64,000 nt of DNA from Bacteroidota bacterium (GCA_023417065.1 JAEZGH010000089.1:1-64000), one strand, 5' to 3'; counted from the first letter of the stretch, positions 1-8,558 are shown. Numbers and translations are program-made. Notes: generated by a model from the letters alone, not told the origin.

Positions 1-19
1 CCAGGGATCTGGAATTATT

Positions 20-73
20 GGCGCTGATGGTACTGTCCCGATGCAATCGGGATGGGAGAGTAAGTCGTTGCCT
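20..73 (+). pseudogene. 5'-truncated 5S rRNA tail, copy 1
   Basis: The segment gcgctgatggtactg, then a small hairpin (tcccgatgcaatcggga), then tgggagagtaagtcgttgcc matches the 3' half of Bacteroidota 5S rRNA. The 5' half is absent: the bases before position 20 are the same non-rRNA repeat sequence found before copy 2, so this is not just an edge effect. Helix I cannot form, so it should not be a functional 5S. Confidence 0.75.
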
Positions 74-85
74 ATCTTTAATTAG

Positions 86-116
86 AAAGCCCACGAGAAA
101 TCGAGGGCTTTTTTTT
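86..116 (+). terminator. Intrinsic terminator after 5S tail copy 1
   Basis: AAAGCCC and GGGCTTT pair around an inner CGA/TCG stem with a GAAA loop, followed by an unbroken T tract. It sits just after the 5S-like tail, as expected for the end of an rRNA operon. Confidence 0.8.
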
Positions 117-282
117 GTGCTGCGTTCTGCTGAGGGCAGCACCTGGCCATGTTCTACGGAGTATAGCATCGTAGGGCAAAGAGGACTCGGAGGACTCGTG
201 TTGGGGTGCAGAAGGCCTGACGGCTCACAGCCACGCGTGAAGAACCGGGAACGGGATCAGGAACCAGGGATCTGGAATTATT

Positions 283-336
283 GGCGCTGATGGTACTGTC
301 CCGATGCAATCGGGATGGGAGAGTAAGTCGTTGCCT
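283..336 (+). pseudogene. 5'-truncated 5S rRNA tail, copy 2
   Basis: Essentially identical to the copy at 20-73, including the gatggtactg and gggagagtaagtcg blocks of the 5S 3' half. It is again preceded by ccagggatctggaattatt instead of the 5S 5' half. A second remnant in the tandem repeat. Confidence 0.75.
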
Positions 337-347
337 ATCTTTAATTA

Positions 348-380
348 GAAAGCCCACGAGAAATCGAGGGCTTTTTTTTT
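348..380 (+). terminator. Intrinsic terminator after 5S tail copy 2
   Basis: Same AAAGCCC/GGGCTTT hairpin as in copy 1, with a slightly longer T tract. Confidence 0.8.
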
Positions 381-646
381 GTGCTGCGTTCTGCTGGGTG
401 CAGCACCTGGCCATGTTCTACGGAGTATAGCATCGTAGGGCAAAGGTGACTTGGAGGATCCATGTTGGGGTGCAGTAAGCCTGACGGCTCACAGCCACGG
501 GTAAAAAAGAATCAGGAACGGGATCAGGAACCAGGGATCTGGAATGAGAAATCAGAAATTAAGGAAGCCTGACGGCTTACCCCGCGTGAGCTTAAACCGA
601 GAACCGAATAATCAGGATGAGGAATCAGAAATCAGAAATTAATTCC

Positions 647-654
647 TATTTTTG
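647..654 (+). promoter_or_regulatory. Bacteroidota -7 element (TATTTTTG) before the small membrane protein
   Basis: TATTTTTG fits the TAnnTTTG consensus of the primary Bacteroidota sigma factor. It ends 11 bases before the ATG at 666, which would give a leader of only a few bases. No clear -33 TTG is seen, because upstream sequence is the purine-rich repeat. Confidence 0.5.
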
Positions 655-665
655 CGGGCTCACTC

Positions 666-1016
666 ATGAAAAGCAAAACGGGTAAATATGTTGCACTGAT
701 TGTAGGGTTGCTCGTAGCAATCTCGGCGATAATGTCGCAGACAGCAGCGTATGACACTGTCGTCGAAAAGAACCCGAGTGCACTCGTAGCTGACACCCAA
801 AACGATCACCAGGATCAGGGCGATACGTTCATCCGACTGTCACCAACAAGTCTGCCGTCGCCAGTATTTATCAGCTTTACCCACGAAGCAATCTGCCTGT
901 TCGAAGTCCTTTTTCCGGAAGACTCTTCATCTCCAGACTTTGAAACAGTAGCCAGGCCGTTAATGGAGTTCTTTAGTGTACTCCTGGGAGCTATGATATC
1001 CCCTAACGCGCCTTAA
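666..1016 (+). CDS. Small hypothetical membrane or secreted protein upstream of secDF
   Basis: A 116-residue protein of unknown function. Residues about 8-28 form one hydrophobic segment after a basic start (MKSKTGK), reading as a signal anchor or an uncleaved signal peptide. The middle (about 30-60) is polar and acidic, and the C-terminal third is hydrophobic again (SVLLGAMI region), so two membrane-associated stretches are possible. No family motif is recognised. It lies 67 bp upstream of secDF on the same strand, and a TAnnTTTG element sits just before its ATG, which supports a real transcribed gene, possibly cotranscribed with secDF. A role near the Sec machinery would rest on position only. 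Confidence 0.55.
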   Translation: MKSKTGKYVALIVGLLVAISAIMSQTAAYDTVVEKNPSALVADTQNDHQDQGDTFIRLSPTSLPSPVFISFTHEAICLFEVLFPEDSSSPDFETVARPLMEFFSVLLGAMISPNAP

Positions 1017-1083
1017 GAAGCCACTCCACCAGTTGGCTTGTCTGTCTATTGATTTTCTTCGAAATTTTTCTTGTTAAATATTT

Positions 1084-4074
1084 ATGCAAAACAAAGGTTT
1101 AGTCATCGTGTTGACGGTAGTCGTTACAGCGCTATGCTTGTACTATCTTTCTTTCACGCTAAAGTCACGCAGCATCAATCAGGATGCAATTGAATATGCC
1201 ACCGATGCAAGTGGCATCGTCGATCTCAACAAAAAGCAACGTTACCTCGACTCCGTATGGAATATGCCGGTGTACAATCTGTTGGGTACTAGCTACACCT
1301 ACAAAGAGGTGAAAGACAATGAACTTGGACTTGGGCTCGACCTCCAGGGTGGGATGAACGTAACACTGGAAGTTTCACCCATCGACATTATCAAAGCCCT
1401 TGCAGGAAACAGTCAGGATTCGTCTTTCCAGAAGGCGCTCAGGGCTGCAAGACTGGAGCAGAAAAACAGTCAGCAGTCGTTTAGCGACTTATTCTTTAAG
1501 GCATTCCGCGATTCAAATCCCGAGAAACGCCTTGCTTCTATTTTCGCGAATCCTACCACGAAAGGAAAGATTGCTTCTAATGACTCAGATCAACGGGTAA
1601 TCGAAGAAGTAAACAAAGAAATCGAAAGTGCTGTTGAGCGTTCATTTACCATTCTGCGGAATCGTCTTGACCAGTTTGGAACGGCGCAACCGAATATTCA
1701 ACGTGTTCCCGGAGGACGCATTCAGATTGAAATCCCGGGAGCAGACAATCCGCAGCGTGTGAGAAAGCTCTTACAAGGTGTCGCACGTCTTGAGTTCTGG
1801 GATGTAGTAGATCCCAATACATTAAATGGACCGCTGCTCGAAATCAACGATATCCTCGTAAAGGAGCAAAACAGAAAAAGATCTGCATCGTCAGCCAAAC
1901 CGAAGGATGATTCAAGCCTGTCAGACCTTCTGGGCGACAGTACCAGCACAAAAGCTGACTCAACTCAAACTGCGCGTGGTCTTGATTCCCTTCAAAATGC
2001 TACGATTTCTCCGCTTTTTGCGCTGAGCAATCCAAGCGTACCATTCCGCTACAACGTTCGGGATACTGCGAAAATCAACGCCATCTTGAAACGCCCCGAA
2101 ATTCGCGGCAAGCTTCCCAGAAATATCTCCCTTCATTGGGGTAACAAGCCGGAAACACAGGCCGGATTTGAAGGACTTGATTTGTACTTCCTCGAAATTC
2201 CCAGAAATGGCAAACCTAAGCTGACTGGTGAAGTTATTACTGATGCGCGCTCCGATATGGACGAAAGAGGTAATCCTGCCGTGAGCATGAATATGAATAC
2301 TGCAGGTACGCGTATCTGGAAAAACTGGACTGCAGAAGCGTCGAGCAGAAACCCTAAGGGCCGCATTGCGATTGTCCTGGATAACACGGTATACTCCGCT
2401 CCTTCCGTGACAAACGAAATTCCAAACGGAAACTCTCAGATTTCAGGAAGCTTCACACGTGAAGAAGCCAATGACCTTGCAAACGTATTGAAAGCAGGTT
2501 CGCTGCCTGCGCCTACGAACATCATCGAAGAAGTAATGGTAGGTCCTTCATTGGGTAAAGTGGCGCAGAGTCAGGGTATTATTTCCATTGTATGTGGTTT
2601 GGTTCTGGTCATCGTCTTCATGATTGCCTATTACGGCAAGTCAGGGGCTGTTGCGAACCTTGCCCTCGTATTCAACCTGTTCTTCGTACTTGGCATCCTC
2701 GCACAGCTTGACGCATCGCTCACACTTCCTGGTATTGCCGGTATCGTGCTGACAATGGGTATGGCTGTTGATGCGAACGTGATCATCTTTGAACGTATCC
2801 GTGAAGAACGCCGCAGCGGCAAACGTCTGCGCGAAGCAATCACACTTGGATATAAACGTTCTTTCTGGGCGATCTTCGACTCTAACATCACGACGTTCCT
2901 GACTGCAATGATGCTTTTCCTTCTGGGACAAGGACCAATCAAAGGATTCGCGATCACGTTGATGGTAGGTATTGCAACGACATTCTTTACAGCCGTATAT
3001 GTTTCGCGTGTAGTAATTGAATGGCTGGCGTCAAAGCGCGGCGATGAAGCGAACATTTCATTCGAAACACCCATCTCCAAATACGATCTGTCGAAGTATC
3101 AAATTGACTTCATCGGAAAACGGAAGATGGCTTACATCTTCTCCTCAGCAGTGATTGCTATTGGTTTAATCCTGACCGTCGTTCAGGGATTGAATTATGG
3201 TGTTGACTTCAAGGGAGGTCGCTCGTACGTTGTAAGCTTCAGCAAGCCAGTCGTGGCAACCGATATGAAAGTTGCGCTTGCCGAAAGCTTTGAGAACGTT
3301 GGTACTGAGGTTAAGAACTACGGTGGTAACAACGTCGTGAAGGTAACGACCTCATATCTGATTGAGGATGATGCTGACGACGCCGATGAAAAGGTGCGGA
3401 CTGCATTGATTGCCGGAGTTGAGAAATTCACCGGGCTGAAGTATTCAGCTGATGACTCAAAGGTTGATGACCAGCACTTCACTATCTCAAGTTCGTCAAA
3501 GGTTGGTGCAACCATGGCCGATGACATCAAGAGCTCGGCAATTGAAGCAGGATTGCTGGCATTGGTCGTAATCTTCCTTTACATCTTGTTGCGTTTCCGT
3601 CGCTGGCAGTTCAGTGCGGGTGCAATCGTTGCGCTGACGCATGATGCCCTGTTTGTGTTCGCTGCTTTTGCGATCGCACGTGTACTGGGTATTTCTTTCG
3701 AAATTGACCAGGTATTTGTGGCAGCGATCCTGACCGTTATAGGGTATTCAATAAACGATACCGTAATTATTTACGACCGTATTCGTGAGTACCTTGGCCT
3801 TGGAACCGTTCACGATAGAACGAAGGTGTTTAATGAGGCAATTAACAGCACACTGAACAGAACGCTAATTACTTCAGGTACAACGATCCTGGTAGTCATG
3901 TCGTTGCTTATGTTCGGCGGAGAAGTTCTGCGCGGATTCTCATTTGCCCTTCTGGTTGGCTTCGCGTTCGGAACGTACTCGTCTGTGTTCATTGCAGCGC
4001 CGGTAGTGCTGGATCTTGAAAAAACGGCTAAGCCGAAAGCGGAAGAAAAACAGAAGAAAGCTGTTCCAGCCTAA
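1084..4074 (+). CDS. secDF: Fused protein translocase subunit SecDF
   Basis: SecD and SecF are joined in one 996-residue inner-membrane protein that uses the proton gradient to help SecYEG complete export and release of secreted proteins. The order is: N-terminal membrane segment; the SecD motif GLGLDLQGGMNVTLEV near residue 80; a large periplasmic P1 region with an Asp/Ser-rich insertion at about 260-300; a SecD membrane block with GMAVDANVIIFERIREE; then the SecF half from about residue 663, with NYGVDFKGG near 704 and a second block with GYSINDTVIIYDRIRE. Fusion is usual in Bacteroidota. The C-terminal tail is Lys/Ala-rich. A strong terminator follows. No truncation or frameshift is seen. 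Confidence 0.97.
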   Translation: MQNKGLVIVLTVVVTALCLYYLSFTLKSRSINQDAIEYATDASGIVDLNKKQRYLDSVWNMPVYNLLGTSYTYKEVKDNELGLGLDLQGGMNVTLEVSPIDIIKALAGNSQDSSFQKALRAARLEQKNSQQSFSDLFFKAFRDSNPEKRLASIFANPTTKGKIASNDSDQRVIEEVNKEIESAVERSFTILRNRLDQFGTAQPNIQRVPGGRIQIEIPGADNPQRVRKLLQGVARLEFWDVVDPNTLNGPLLEINDILVKEQNRKRSASSAKPKDDSSLSDLLGDSTSTKADSTQTARGLDSLQNATISPLFALSNPSVPFRYNVRDTAKINAILKRPEIRGKLPRNISLHWGNKPETQAGFEGLDLYFLEIPRNGKPKLTGEVITDARSDMDERGNPAVSMNMNTAGTRIWKNWTAEASSRNPKGRIAIVLDNTVYSAPSVTNEIPNGNSQISGSFTREEANDLANVLKAGSLPAPTNIIEEVMVGPSLGKVAQSQGIISIVCGLVLVIVFMIAYYGKSGAVANLALVFNLFFVLGILAQLDASLTLPGIAGIVLTMGMAVDANVIIFERIREERRSGKRLREAITLGYKRSFWAIFDSNITTFLTAMMLFLLGQGPIKGFAITLMVGIATTFFTAVYVSRVVIEWLASKRGDEANISFETPISKYDLSKYQIDFIGKRKMAYIFSSAVIAIGLILTVVQGLNYGVDFKGGRSYVVSFSKPVVATDMKVALAESFENVGTEVKNYGGNNVVKVTTSYLIEDDADDADEKVRTALIAGVEKFTGLKYSADDSKVDDQHFTISSSSKVGATMADDIKSSAIEAGLLALVVIFLYILLRFRRWQFSAGAIVALTHDALFVFAAFAIARVLGISFEIDQVFVAAILTVIGYSINDTVIIYDRIREYLGLGTVHDRTKVFNEAINSTLNRTLITSGTTILVVMSLLMFGGEVLRGFSFALLVGFAFGTYSSVFIAAPVVLDLEKTAKPKAEEKQKKAVPA

Positions 4075-4091
4075 TTCATAATGGCTAAAAC

Positions 4092-4127
4092 AAAAAGGGA
4101 GAGTTGTTCGAAACCCTCCCTTTTTTG
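4092..4127. terminator. Bidirectional terminator between secDF and udk
   Basis: AAAAAGGGAG pairs with CTCCCTTTTT around a short loop. There is a T tract on the plus side and the complementary A run on the other, so it can end secDF and the convergent rdgB-udk transcript. Confidence 0.8.
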
Positions 4128-4196
4128 TTTTATAGTCAGCTTAGTCTCATACCAAGTCGAGATGCTTTCACCAACCACTTCGAAGAGAAAGACGGC

Positions 4197-4826
4197 TTAC
4201 CTGGTGACTTCTTTCAGTCGCATTCGCAATGAATCCACCAGAATGGTAAGCGCGCGATCGAAGTTGCGGTTGTTGGGAATGATCAGGTCAGCGTTGTGTT
4301 TGAGCGGATCAATCAACGCTTCATATACAGGCATTACGTGGTGCTGATAACGGTACAACACGTCATTCAAATCGTAACCCCGCTCCTCGTTATCCCGAAT
4401 GATACGGCGGGTAAGTTTAACGTAGTCTTTCGCCTCGATGAATACCTTTAAGTCAAGCTCCTGCTCAATTTCCGGAAACGAGAAAATAAATAGCCCCTCG
4501 ATGATTAGAATGGGGGCTGGCTGGAATGTCAGCGTCTTTGGCACGACGGCAGGATTATTAAAAACGTATTCCTCTTTCGTGACCGCCTTGCCAGCCTTTA
4601 GGAGTTTGATGTCGTGCAGAAACTGTTCCTGATCGATGGCTTCGGGCAGGTCGAAATTTTTGATGCCCTGGTTATCCGTTTTCTGCTTCTCGCGCGGATG
4701 ATAATAATGATCCTGCGAAAGCAAACAGATGTCGCTTTCCTGAAAATAGGATGCTAGTTTCTTGATGAAGAATGTTTTTCCTGAACCACTTCCGCCTGTA
4801 ATTCCGATGGTGAAAGGTTGTTTCAT
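4197..4826 (-). CDS. udk: Uridine kinase
   Basis: Phosphorylates uridine (and usually cytidine) to the monophosphate in pyrimidine salvage, in the cytosol. The 209-residue product has an N-terminal P-loop GGSGSGKT at residues 11-18, the LLSQDHYYHP substrate-side motif, the IIEGLFIF strand, and the RRIIRDNEERG lid-like segment. Length fits the family. Its ATG overlaps the rdgB stop codon by four bases (ATGA), so the two are translationally coupled in one operon. The fold is shared with phosphoribulokinases and pantothenate kinases, but the motif set and length fit uridine kinase best. Confidence 0.9.
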   Translation of the reverse strand: MKQPFTIGITGGSGSGKTFFIKKLASYFQESDICLLSQDHYYHPREKQKTDNQGIKNFDLPEAIDQEQFLHDIKLLKAGKAVTKEEYVFNNPAVVPKTLTFQPAPILIIEGLFIFSFPEIEQELDLKVFIEAKDYVKLTRRIIRDNEERGYDLNDVLYRYQHHVMPVYEALIDPLKHNADLIIPNNRNFDRALTILVDSLRMRLKEVTR

Positions 4827-5437
4827 CCCAAAGTCTGTTTGTTTGCTGAATTATCGTTATGGAGGGTTTTCAAATGAGTCACCAGCTGCTTTATGGCTTT
4901 AGACCGGTGGCTGATCCGGTTCTTTTCTTCAAGTTGCATTTCTGCGAAAGTCTGGTTGTACCCATTAGGAACAAATACGGGGTCATATCCAAATCCATTG
5001 GCTCCGCGCCTTTCGTTTATGATCACACCATCGACGCGGCCCTCAAAGAATACCGGTTCTGTGCCAATTCCAATAAGTGCTATCACCGTACGAAACCTGG
5101 CTTTCCGGTCATTTTTTCCTGACAGATTCTGAAGCAGAAGGTCAACGTTGTCGCTGTCTTTTCGCTGAGGGCCCGCATAACGGGCAGAATACACGCCGGG
5201 GGCACCATTCAGTGCTGCAACTTCCAGCCCCGAGTCGTCAGCAAAACACGGGATGTTATATTGCTCAAAGACATAGCGAGCCTTTTGGAGCGAGTTTCCC
5301 TGGAATGTGTCACTCGTTTCCTCCAATTCTTCCGTGCAGCCAATTTCGGCAAGGCTCACGATATTAAACCCTTCGGGTAGCATGGCTGTTACCTCCTTGA
5401 GTTTGTGCCGGTTATTGGTAGCGAAGCATATTTCCAT
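4823..5437 (-). CDS. rdgB: XTP/dITP diphosphatase (RdgB/HAM1)
   Basis: Removes non-canonical purine triphosphates (dITP, XTP) from the nucleotide pool by hydrolysis to the monophosphate and pyrophosphate. Motifs: ATNNRHKLKEV at the N terminus, CFADDSGLEV with the metal-binding acidic pair, GPQRKDSDN, GFGYDPVF, and the C-terminal ISHRSKA. The reading frame extends upstream to a TTG at 5461, but a TAnnTTTG promoter element lies at 5459-5466, so that TTG cannot be in the transcript. The ATG at 5437 (MEICFATNN) is chosen, giving 204 residues, the usual length. First gene of the rdgB-udk operon. Confidence 0.93.
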   Translation of the reverse strand: MEICFATNNRHKLKEVTAMLPEGFNIVSLAEIGCTEELEETSDTFQGNSLQKARYVFEQYNIPCFADDSGLEVAALNGAPGVYSARYAGPQRKDSDNVDLLLQNLSGKNDRKARFRTVIALIGIGTEPVFFEGRVDGVIINERRGANGFGYDPVFVPNGYNQTFAEMQLEEKNRISHRSKAIKQLVTHLKTLHNDNSANKQTLG

Positions 5438-5458
5438 CTGTACCTTGGAATTCGGTAT

Positions 5459-5466
5459 CAAAAGTA
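5459..5466 (-). promoter_or_regulatory. -7 promoter element of rdgB-udk (TACTTTTG)
   Basis: Read on the minus strand this is TACTTTTG, a full match to TAnnTTTG. It lies 21 bases upstream of the rdgB ATG at 5437 and excludes the upstream TTG start. Confidence 0.6.
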
Positions 5467-5495
5467 GGAAAGAATTCCCCTCTGTGCCTGATGGA

Positions 5496-5531
5496 CAAAA
5501 AAAAAGGTCTGACTGTGATGCCAGACCTTTG
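5496..5531 (-). terminator. Terminator of the nrnA-FKBP-FKBP operon
   Basis: CAAAGGTCTG and CAGACCTTT form a stem with a short loop. On the minus strand it is followed by a run of ten T. It lies 20 bases beyond the stop of the downstream FKBP lipoprotein gene. Confidence 0.8.
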
Positions 5532-5550
5532 AAAATTTTAAATACGGGGA

Positions 5551-6447
5551 CTAATTCCGGATTGATTTCAACTTGATTTTGAATATCAGGTTCGAATTTG
5601 CCGGGATTGTTGTCTGACTATTGGTTCCATAGCACAGTCCGGATGGCAAATAAAAGGTGTATTCTGACCCTTCGTTCATGAGCTGGAATCCAATCCGAAG
5701 TCCGGGGACCAGGCCCCAGATGAACTGGTCGGTGAGGGTATTCTGCTCAATAGGATTTCCACTCGGGTTTGCGAGGTTACGCAACTCATAATCGAACGTA
5801 ACAGCGTGGTAAGGGTTAGGCACGGCACCGCTGCCCTGCTCTCCAACTGTGTACCAAATTCCGCTCTCGTGCTGAATGGCGTTGGTGATATTATTTGCCT
5901 CAAGGTAGTCTTTGATTTTCGCAGTATCCTGTTCGAACTGTGTCTGTTGGGCCAATGTTCGCTGTACATCATGCACCATGATGTCGTATCTCAGGATGGC
6001 ATCAGGAGGGATGCCAAGTGTGACGTTACCCTGAGTTCCGTATCCAAAACGCGCAGGAATATAAACCGTTGCGTCTGTGCCCTTCAGCACGGAGCGGATT
6101 GCAAATTGAAGTCCTTCCGGCGTGATATCCTCTACCTTCTTTATCTCCCTTGCGGTGATGAACGGGGCACCGATGGTCCCATTAGACAGAACAGAACCGA
6201 TCACATCGTAAGTGACGGTCTGGCCAGTCGTGGGAAGCATTCCCTTTCCGTAAGAGTCGAATACGAATCGTACGCCGCTGTTATTGTCTGTAAGAATTCT
6301 GTTCCCTGGTATTCCGGTTCCCTGCAGATACGCGTCAATCAAACGGATATCACGGGTCAAATCTTCATTTGGATCTTCAGTATCCGGAGTACAGGCACTG
6401 ATTAGCAATGAGAAGGATGCAAGAAAAATAAAAAAGTATCTATTCAT
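5551..6447 (-). CDS. FKBP-type peptidyl-prolyl isomerase lipoprotein, two domains
   Basis: A 298-residue lipoprotein: the signal peptide ends in LLISAC, so the mature protein is anchored at Cys19 and probably faces the periplasm. Two FKBP-like units follow. The first (about 45-170) has VTYDVIGSV, VYIPARFGYGTQG and IPPDAILRYDIMV. The second (about 195-298) has VTFDYELR, FIWGLVPGLRIG, FYLPSGLCYGTNSQ and IPANSNLIFKIKL. FKBPs catalyse cis-trans isomerisation of X-Pro bonds and help exported proteins fold. Some active-site aromatic residues seem weakly kept in the first unit, so one domain may be structural. It is last in an operon with a second FKBP lipoprotein 18 bp upstream. Substrates are not evident. 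Confidence 0.85.
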   Translation of the reverse strand: MNRYFFIFLASFSLLISACTPDTEDPNEDLTRDIRLIDAYLQGTGIPGNRILTDNNSGVRFVFDSYGKGMLPTTGQTVTYDVIGSVLSNGTIGAPFITAREIKKVEDITPEGLQFAIRSVLKGTDATVYIPARFGYGTQGNVTLGIPPDAILRYDIMVHDVQRTLAQQTQFEQDTAKIKDYLEANNITNAIQHESGIWYTVGEQGSGAVPNPYHAVTFDYELRNLANPSGNPIEQNTLTDQFIWGLVPGLRIGFQLMNEGSEYTFYLPSGLCYGTNSQTTIPANSNLIFKIKLKSIRN

Positions 6448-6465
6448 AGGTTAAAGATTTTCATC

Positions 6466-7365
6466 TCAGTTGCACGAATTGGTCTGCGGATCGAACCCCG
6501 CGCCGATTCGTGTCAGTTCTACATCGAACACGAGTATCGAGTTCGGCGGAATCGCATTAGGAACTCCCTGAATTCCGTAGGCAAGAGCTGATGGTATATA
6601 CAAAGTACCAGAATCGCCCACGCTAAGTTTGGGAATTCCAAGTTGCCATCCGGGGATAACGCGGCTCAACGGGAAAGAAACGCCTTCACCTTTGTCGAAA
6701 GTATCTCCTGTCTTAAGCAGCTTTCCTTCGTAGTTCACCTGAACACAATTTTCTATTGTCGGTTTTTGTCCGCCGGAGCTTGTGTGCAGTACGTAGTAAA
6801 TACCACTGGAGTCGCGTTCAGCCTTGATATTGTTTTCTTCCAGGTATTGGGTAATCAGTTTTTCGTCTTTTTCCTTCTGGAGTTTCTGGCGATTTGTAAA
6901 AAGCTCATTTTGATACGTCTGGAAGCTTTCTTCAGACATTATCTCTTCAATCTTAAAGAGATAGGTGATGTCCATCGTGCTGTCTACGCCTGGGGGCAGT
7001 GGAGCGCGGACGAAGTCTTTGAAGAACTTGGTTAGCGGCATTGTAACGCTAACGCTGTCTCCCTTGGAAAGGGCGCGGAACATTTGCTCGATACCGTCTT
7101 CGTTAGCTGTTGTTATGCTATCTGCTTCTCTGATTTGCAGCACGCCAGGAAGGCCTCTTTCGTAAGTGCTGTTCCAGACAGAATCTTTAGAATCTTTTGT
7201 GAGGAATTCAAATACCACTATTTCTCCGCTTTTTGGAAGTACTCCGTCTCCCTGCTTGATCACCGTATATTTCATTCCATTCGGAGTTTCTTTTTCCGAG
7301 CTTTTACATGCGCCGACGAATAGACTTAGCCCGATCAGTACGGCTGCAACTCTGCTTATTTTCAT
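6466..7365 (-). CDS. FKBP-type peptidyl-prolyl isomerase lipoprotein
   Basis: A 299-residue lipoprotein with lipobox FVGAC (Cys20). An N-terminal FKBP-like region (about 30-145) is followed by a charged helical linker (about 145-185, ESFQTYQNELFTNRQKLQKEK), then a well-kept FKBP domain (about 190-290) with VQVNYEGKLLKTGDTFDKGEG, IPGWQLGIPKLSVGDSG, YIPSALAYGIQG and IPPNSILVFDVEL. The linker resembles the dimerising helices of FkpA/Mip-type chaperones, so a dimer is possible (inference). It lies between nrnA (32 bp upstream) and the second FKBP gene (18 bp downstream), so all three probably share one transcript. Gliding bacteria have a related lipoprotein isomerase, GldI, but nothing here proves that identity. 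Confidence 0.87.
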   Translation of the reverse strand: MKISRVAAVLIGLSLFVGACKSSEKETPNGMKYTVIKQGDGVLPKSGEIVVFEFLTKDSKDSVWNSTYERGLPGVLQIREADSITTANEDGIEQMFRALSKGDSVSVTMPLTKFFKDFVRAPLPPGVDSTMDITYLFKIEEIMSEESFQTYQNELFTNRQKLQKEKDEKLITQYLEENNIKAERDSSGIYYVLHTSSGGQKPTIENCVQVNYEGKLLKTGDTFDKGEGVSFPLSRVIPGWQLGIPKLSVGDSGTLYIPSALAYGIQGVPNAIPPNSILVFDVELTRIGAGFDPQTNSCN

Positions 7366-7397
7366 ATTAGACTATTATGTTGTTTTAAAGGTTGGAA

Positions 7398-8426
7398 CTA
7401 CTGGTAAATTTCTTCCGACTGAAGTAACGCCTCTTTGTATTGAGGGAGTAGTGATAGGAATTTCTGCAACGTTTCTTCAAGAGACAGGTTTGTTTGTCCA
7501 CCGGCAGCATTTCGGTGGCCACCACCATTGAAGTGAGCGCGTGCGAGATCGTTGACGGAAAAATCCCCAAGCGATCGGAATGAAAGCTTAATACTGTCCT
7601 TTCGATCAGAGATCATCACCGAGAGGCGAATTCCTTTTATCGACAGGCCATAATTCACTAATCCCTCTGTATCACCGGTTTGTGAGCTGAATTTTTTCAA
7701 CTCTTCCGCGGTAAGCACCATATATGCGGTACGGTATTCAGGAAGTACCTGCAATTTATTGCTGAGCACATATCCTAAAAGCCTTAGTCGTTCAATGGAA
7801 TTAGTATCGTAAATAAGTTTTGAGACTACGAAAGGATTCGCGCCGTGTGCCACCAACGCACTGGCTATCTGAAACTGTTTGTGTCCGGTGTTAGAATGAC
7901 GGAATCCGCCAGTATCGGTCATCAATCCTGCGTAGAGGCAATTAGCGATATCGGCATCCACAAGACTTTCGTCACCCAGATCTGCGATAAGCCGATAGAC
8001 CAATTCAGCAGTCGAGGCTGCGGTTTGATCCCAGTACTCGAAATCTGCGAAAGCTTCAGGCTGAAGGTGATGGTCGATGAGTACCTTCTTAGCGGTGGAG
8101 CTCTTCACGAGATCTCCCAGGCCTTCGAGGCGGCTAAGACTGGAAAAATCAATACAGAATATAGTGTCAGCGCTTTTAAGCAGCTTTTCTGCCCGGGCCG
8201 TCTTATCCCTGTGATGTATTATTACCTGATCCTGTCCCGGCAGCCAATTGAGGAAGTCGGGGTAGTCGCTCGGTGAAAGAACAGCGACATCGTGTCCTGT
8301 CTTTTGTAGGTATAGCGACAATCCCAGTGCTGAGCCCAGGGCGTCAGCATCCGGCTTGATATGGGGTATCAACACCATTTTGCGGGGAGATTGAAGGTAT
8401 ACTTTGAAATCGTCCAGATTATTCAT
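7398..8426 (-). CDS. nrnA: DHH/DHHA1 family nanoRNase / pAp phosphatase (NrnA-like)
   Basis: A 342-residue cytosolic phosphoesterase of the DHH superfamily. Members degrade 2-5 nt RNA and in many species dephosphorylate 3'-phosphoadenosine 5'-phosphate. Visible motifs: HIKPDADALGSALGL near residue 22 (motif I), IFCIDFSSLSRLEGL (motif II), VLIDHHLQPEAF (DHH motif), LMTDTGGFRHSNT (motif IV), and the DHHA1 substrate motif GGGHRNAAGG near the C terminus. Length fits NrnA. It is first of an operon with two FKBP lipoproteins, an arrangement with no obvious functional link. Which of the two activities dominates cannot be read from sequence. Confidence 0.9.
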   Translation of the reverse strand: MNNLDDFKVYLQSPRKMVLIPHIKPDADALGSALGLSLYLQKTGHDVAVLSPSDYPDFLNWLPGQDQVIIHHRDKTARAEKLLKSADTIFCIDFSSLSRLEGLGDLVKSSTAKKVLIDHHLQPEAFADFEYWDQTAASTAELVYRLIADLGDESLVDADIANCLYAGLMTDTGGFRHSNTGHKQFQIASALVAHGANPFVVSKLIYDTNSIERLRLLGYVLSNKLQVLPEYRTAYMVLTAEELKKFSSQTGDTEGLVNYGLSIKGIRLSVMISDRKDSIKLSFRSLGDFSVNDLARAHFNGGGHRNAAGGQTNLSLEETLQKFLSLLPQYKEALLQSEEIYQ

Positions 8427-8464
8427 GTCTGGTTAAAAGGCAAGGTGCAAAAATGGGTAAAATT

Positions 8465-8472
8465 CAAAGATA
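8465..8472 (-). promoter_or_regulatory. -7 promoter element of the nrnA operon (TATCTTTG)
   Basis: TATCTTTG on the minus strand matches TAnnTTTG and lies 38 bases upstream of the nrnA ATG. No convincing -33 TTG is seen. Confidence 0.5.
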
Positions 8473-8550
8473 ATCCATGAAGCGTCAGTTTTACTTGGAG
8501 AGGCCCGGGCAAAATCCTGAGGAAATCTATTATAGAATATCCTAAACTCG

Positions 8551-8558
8551 TATTTTTG
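8551..8558 (+). promoter_or_regulatory. -7 promoter element of ndk (TATTTTTG)
   Basis: Full match to TAnnTTTG, 39 bases upstream of the ndk ATG. It is divergent from the nrnA element 80 bases away. Confidence 0.5.

Larger units (their letters stand above)
1..543. repeat. Two tandem ~265 bp units carrying 5S rRNA tails, plus start of a third
   Basis: The block beginning ccagggatctggaat occurs at 1, 264 and 531. The first two copies continue for about 265 bp with near identity: a 5S-like 3' end, a terminator, then a shared spacer with a direct tgctgcgttctgctg segment, a ccatgttctacggagtatag segment and a cctgacggctcacagcc segment. The third copy diverges after about 15 bp into purine-rich gaaatcagaaatt-type sequence. 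The copies differ by scattered substitutions and small indels, so the duplication is not brand new. No protein-coding signal is seen here. The layout suggests the 3' flank of an rRNA operon lying to the left of the window was duplicated; that operon itself is not visible. Confidence 0.85.

Noticed and set aside
5806..6405. A 199-residue plus-strand frame
   Set aside because: It is antisense to an FKBP lipoprotein gene with clear domains.
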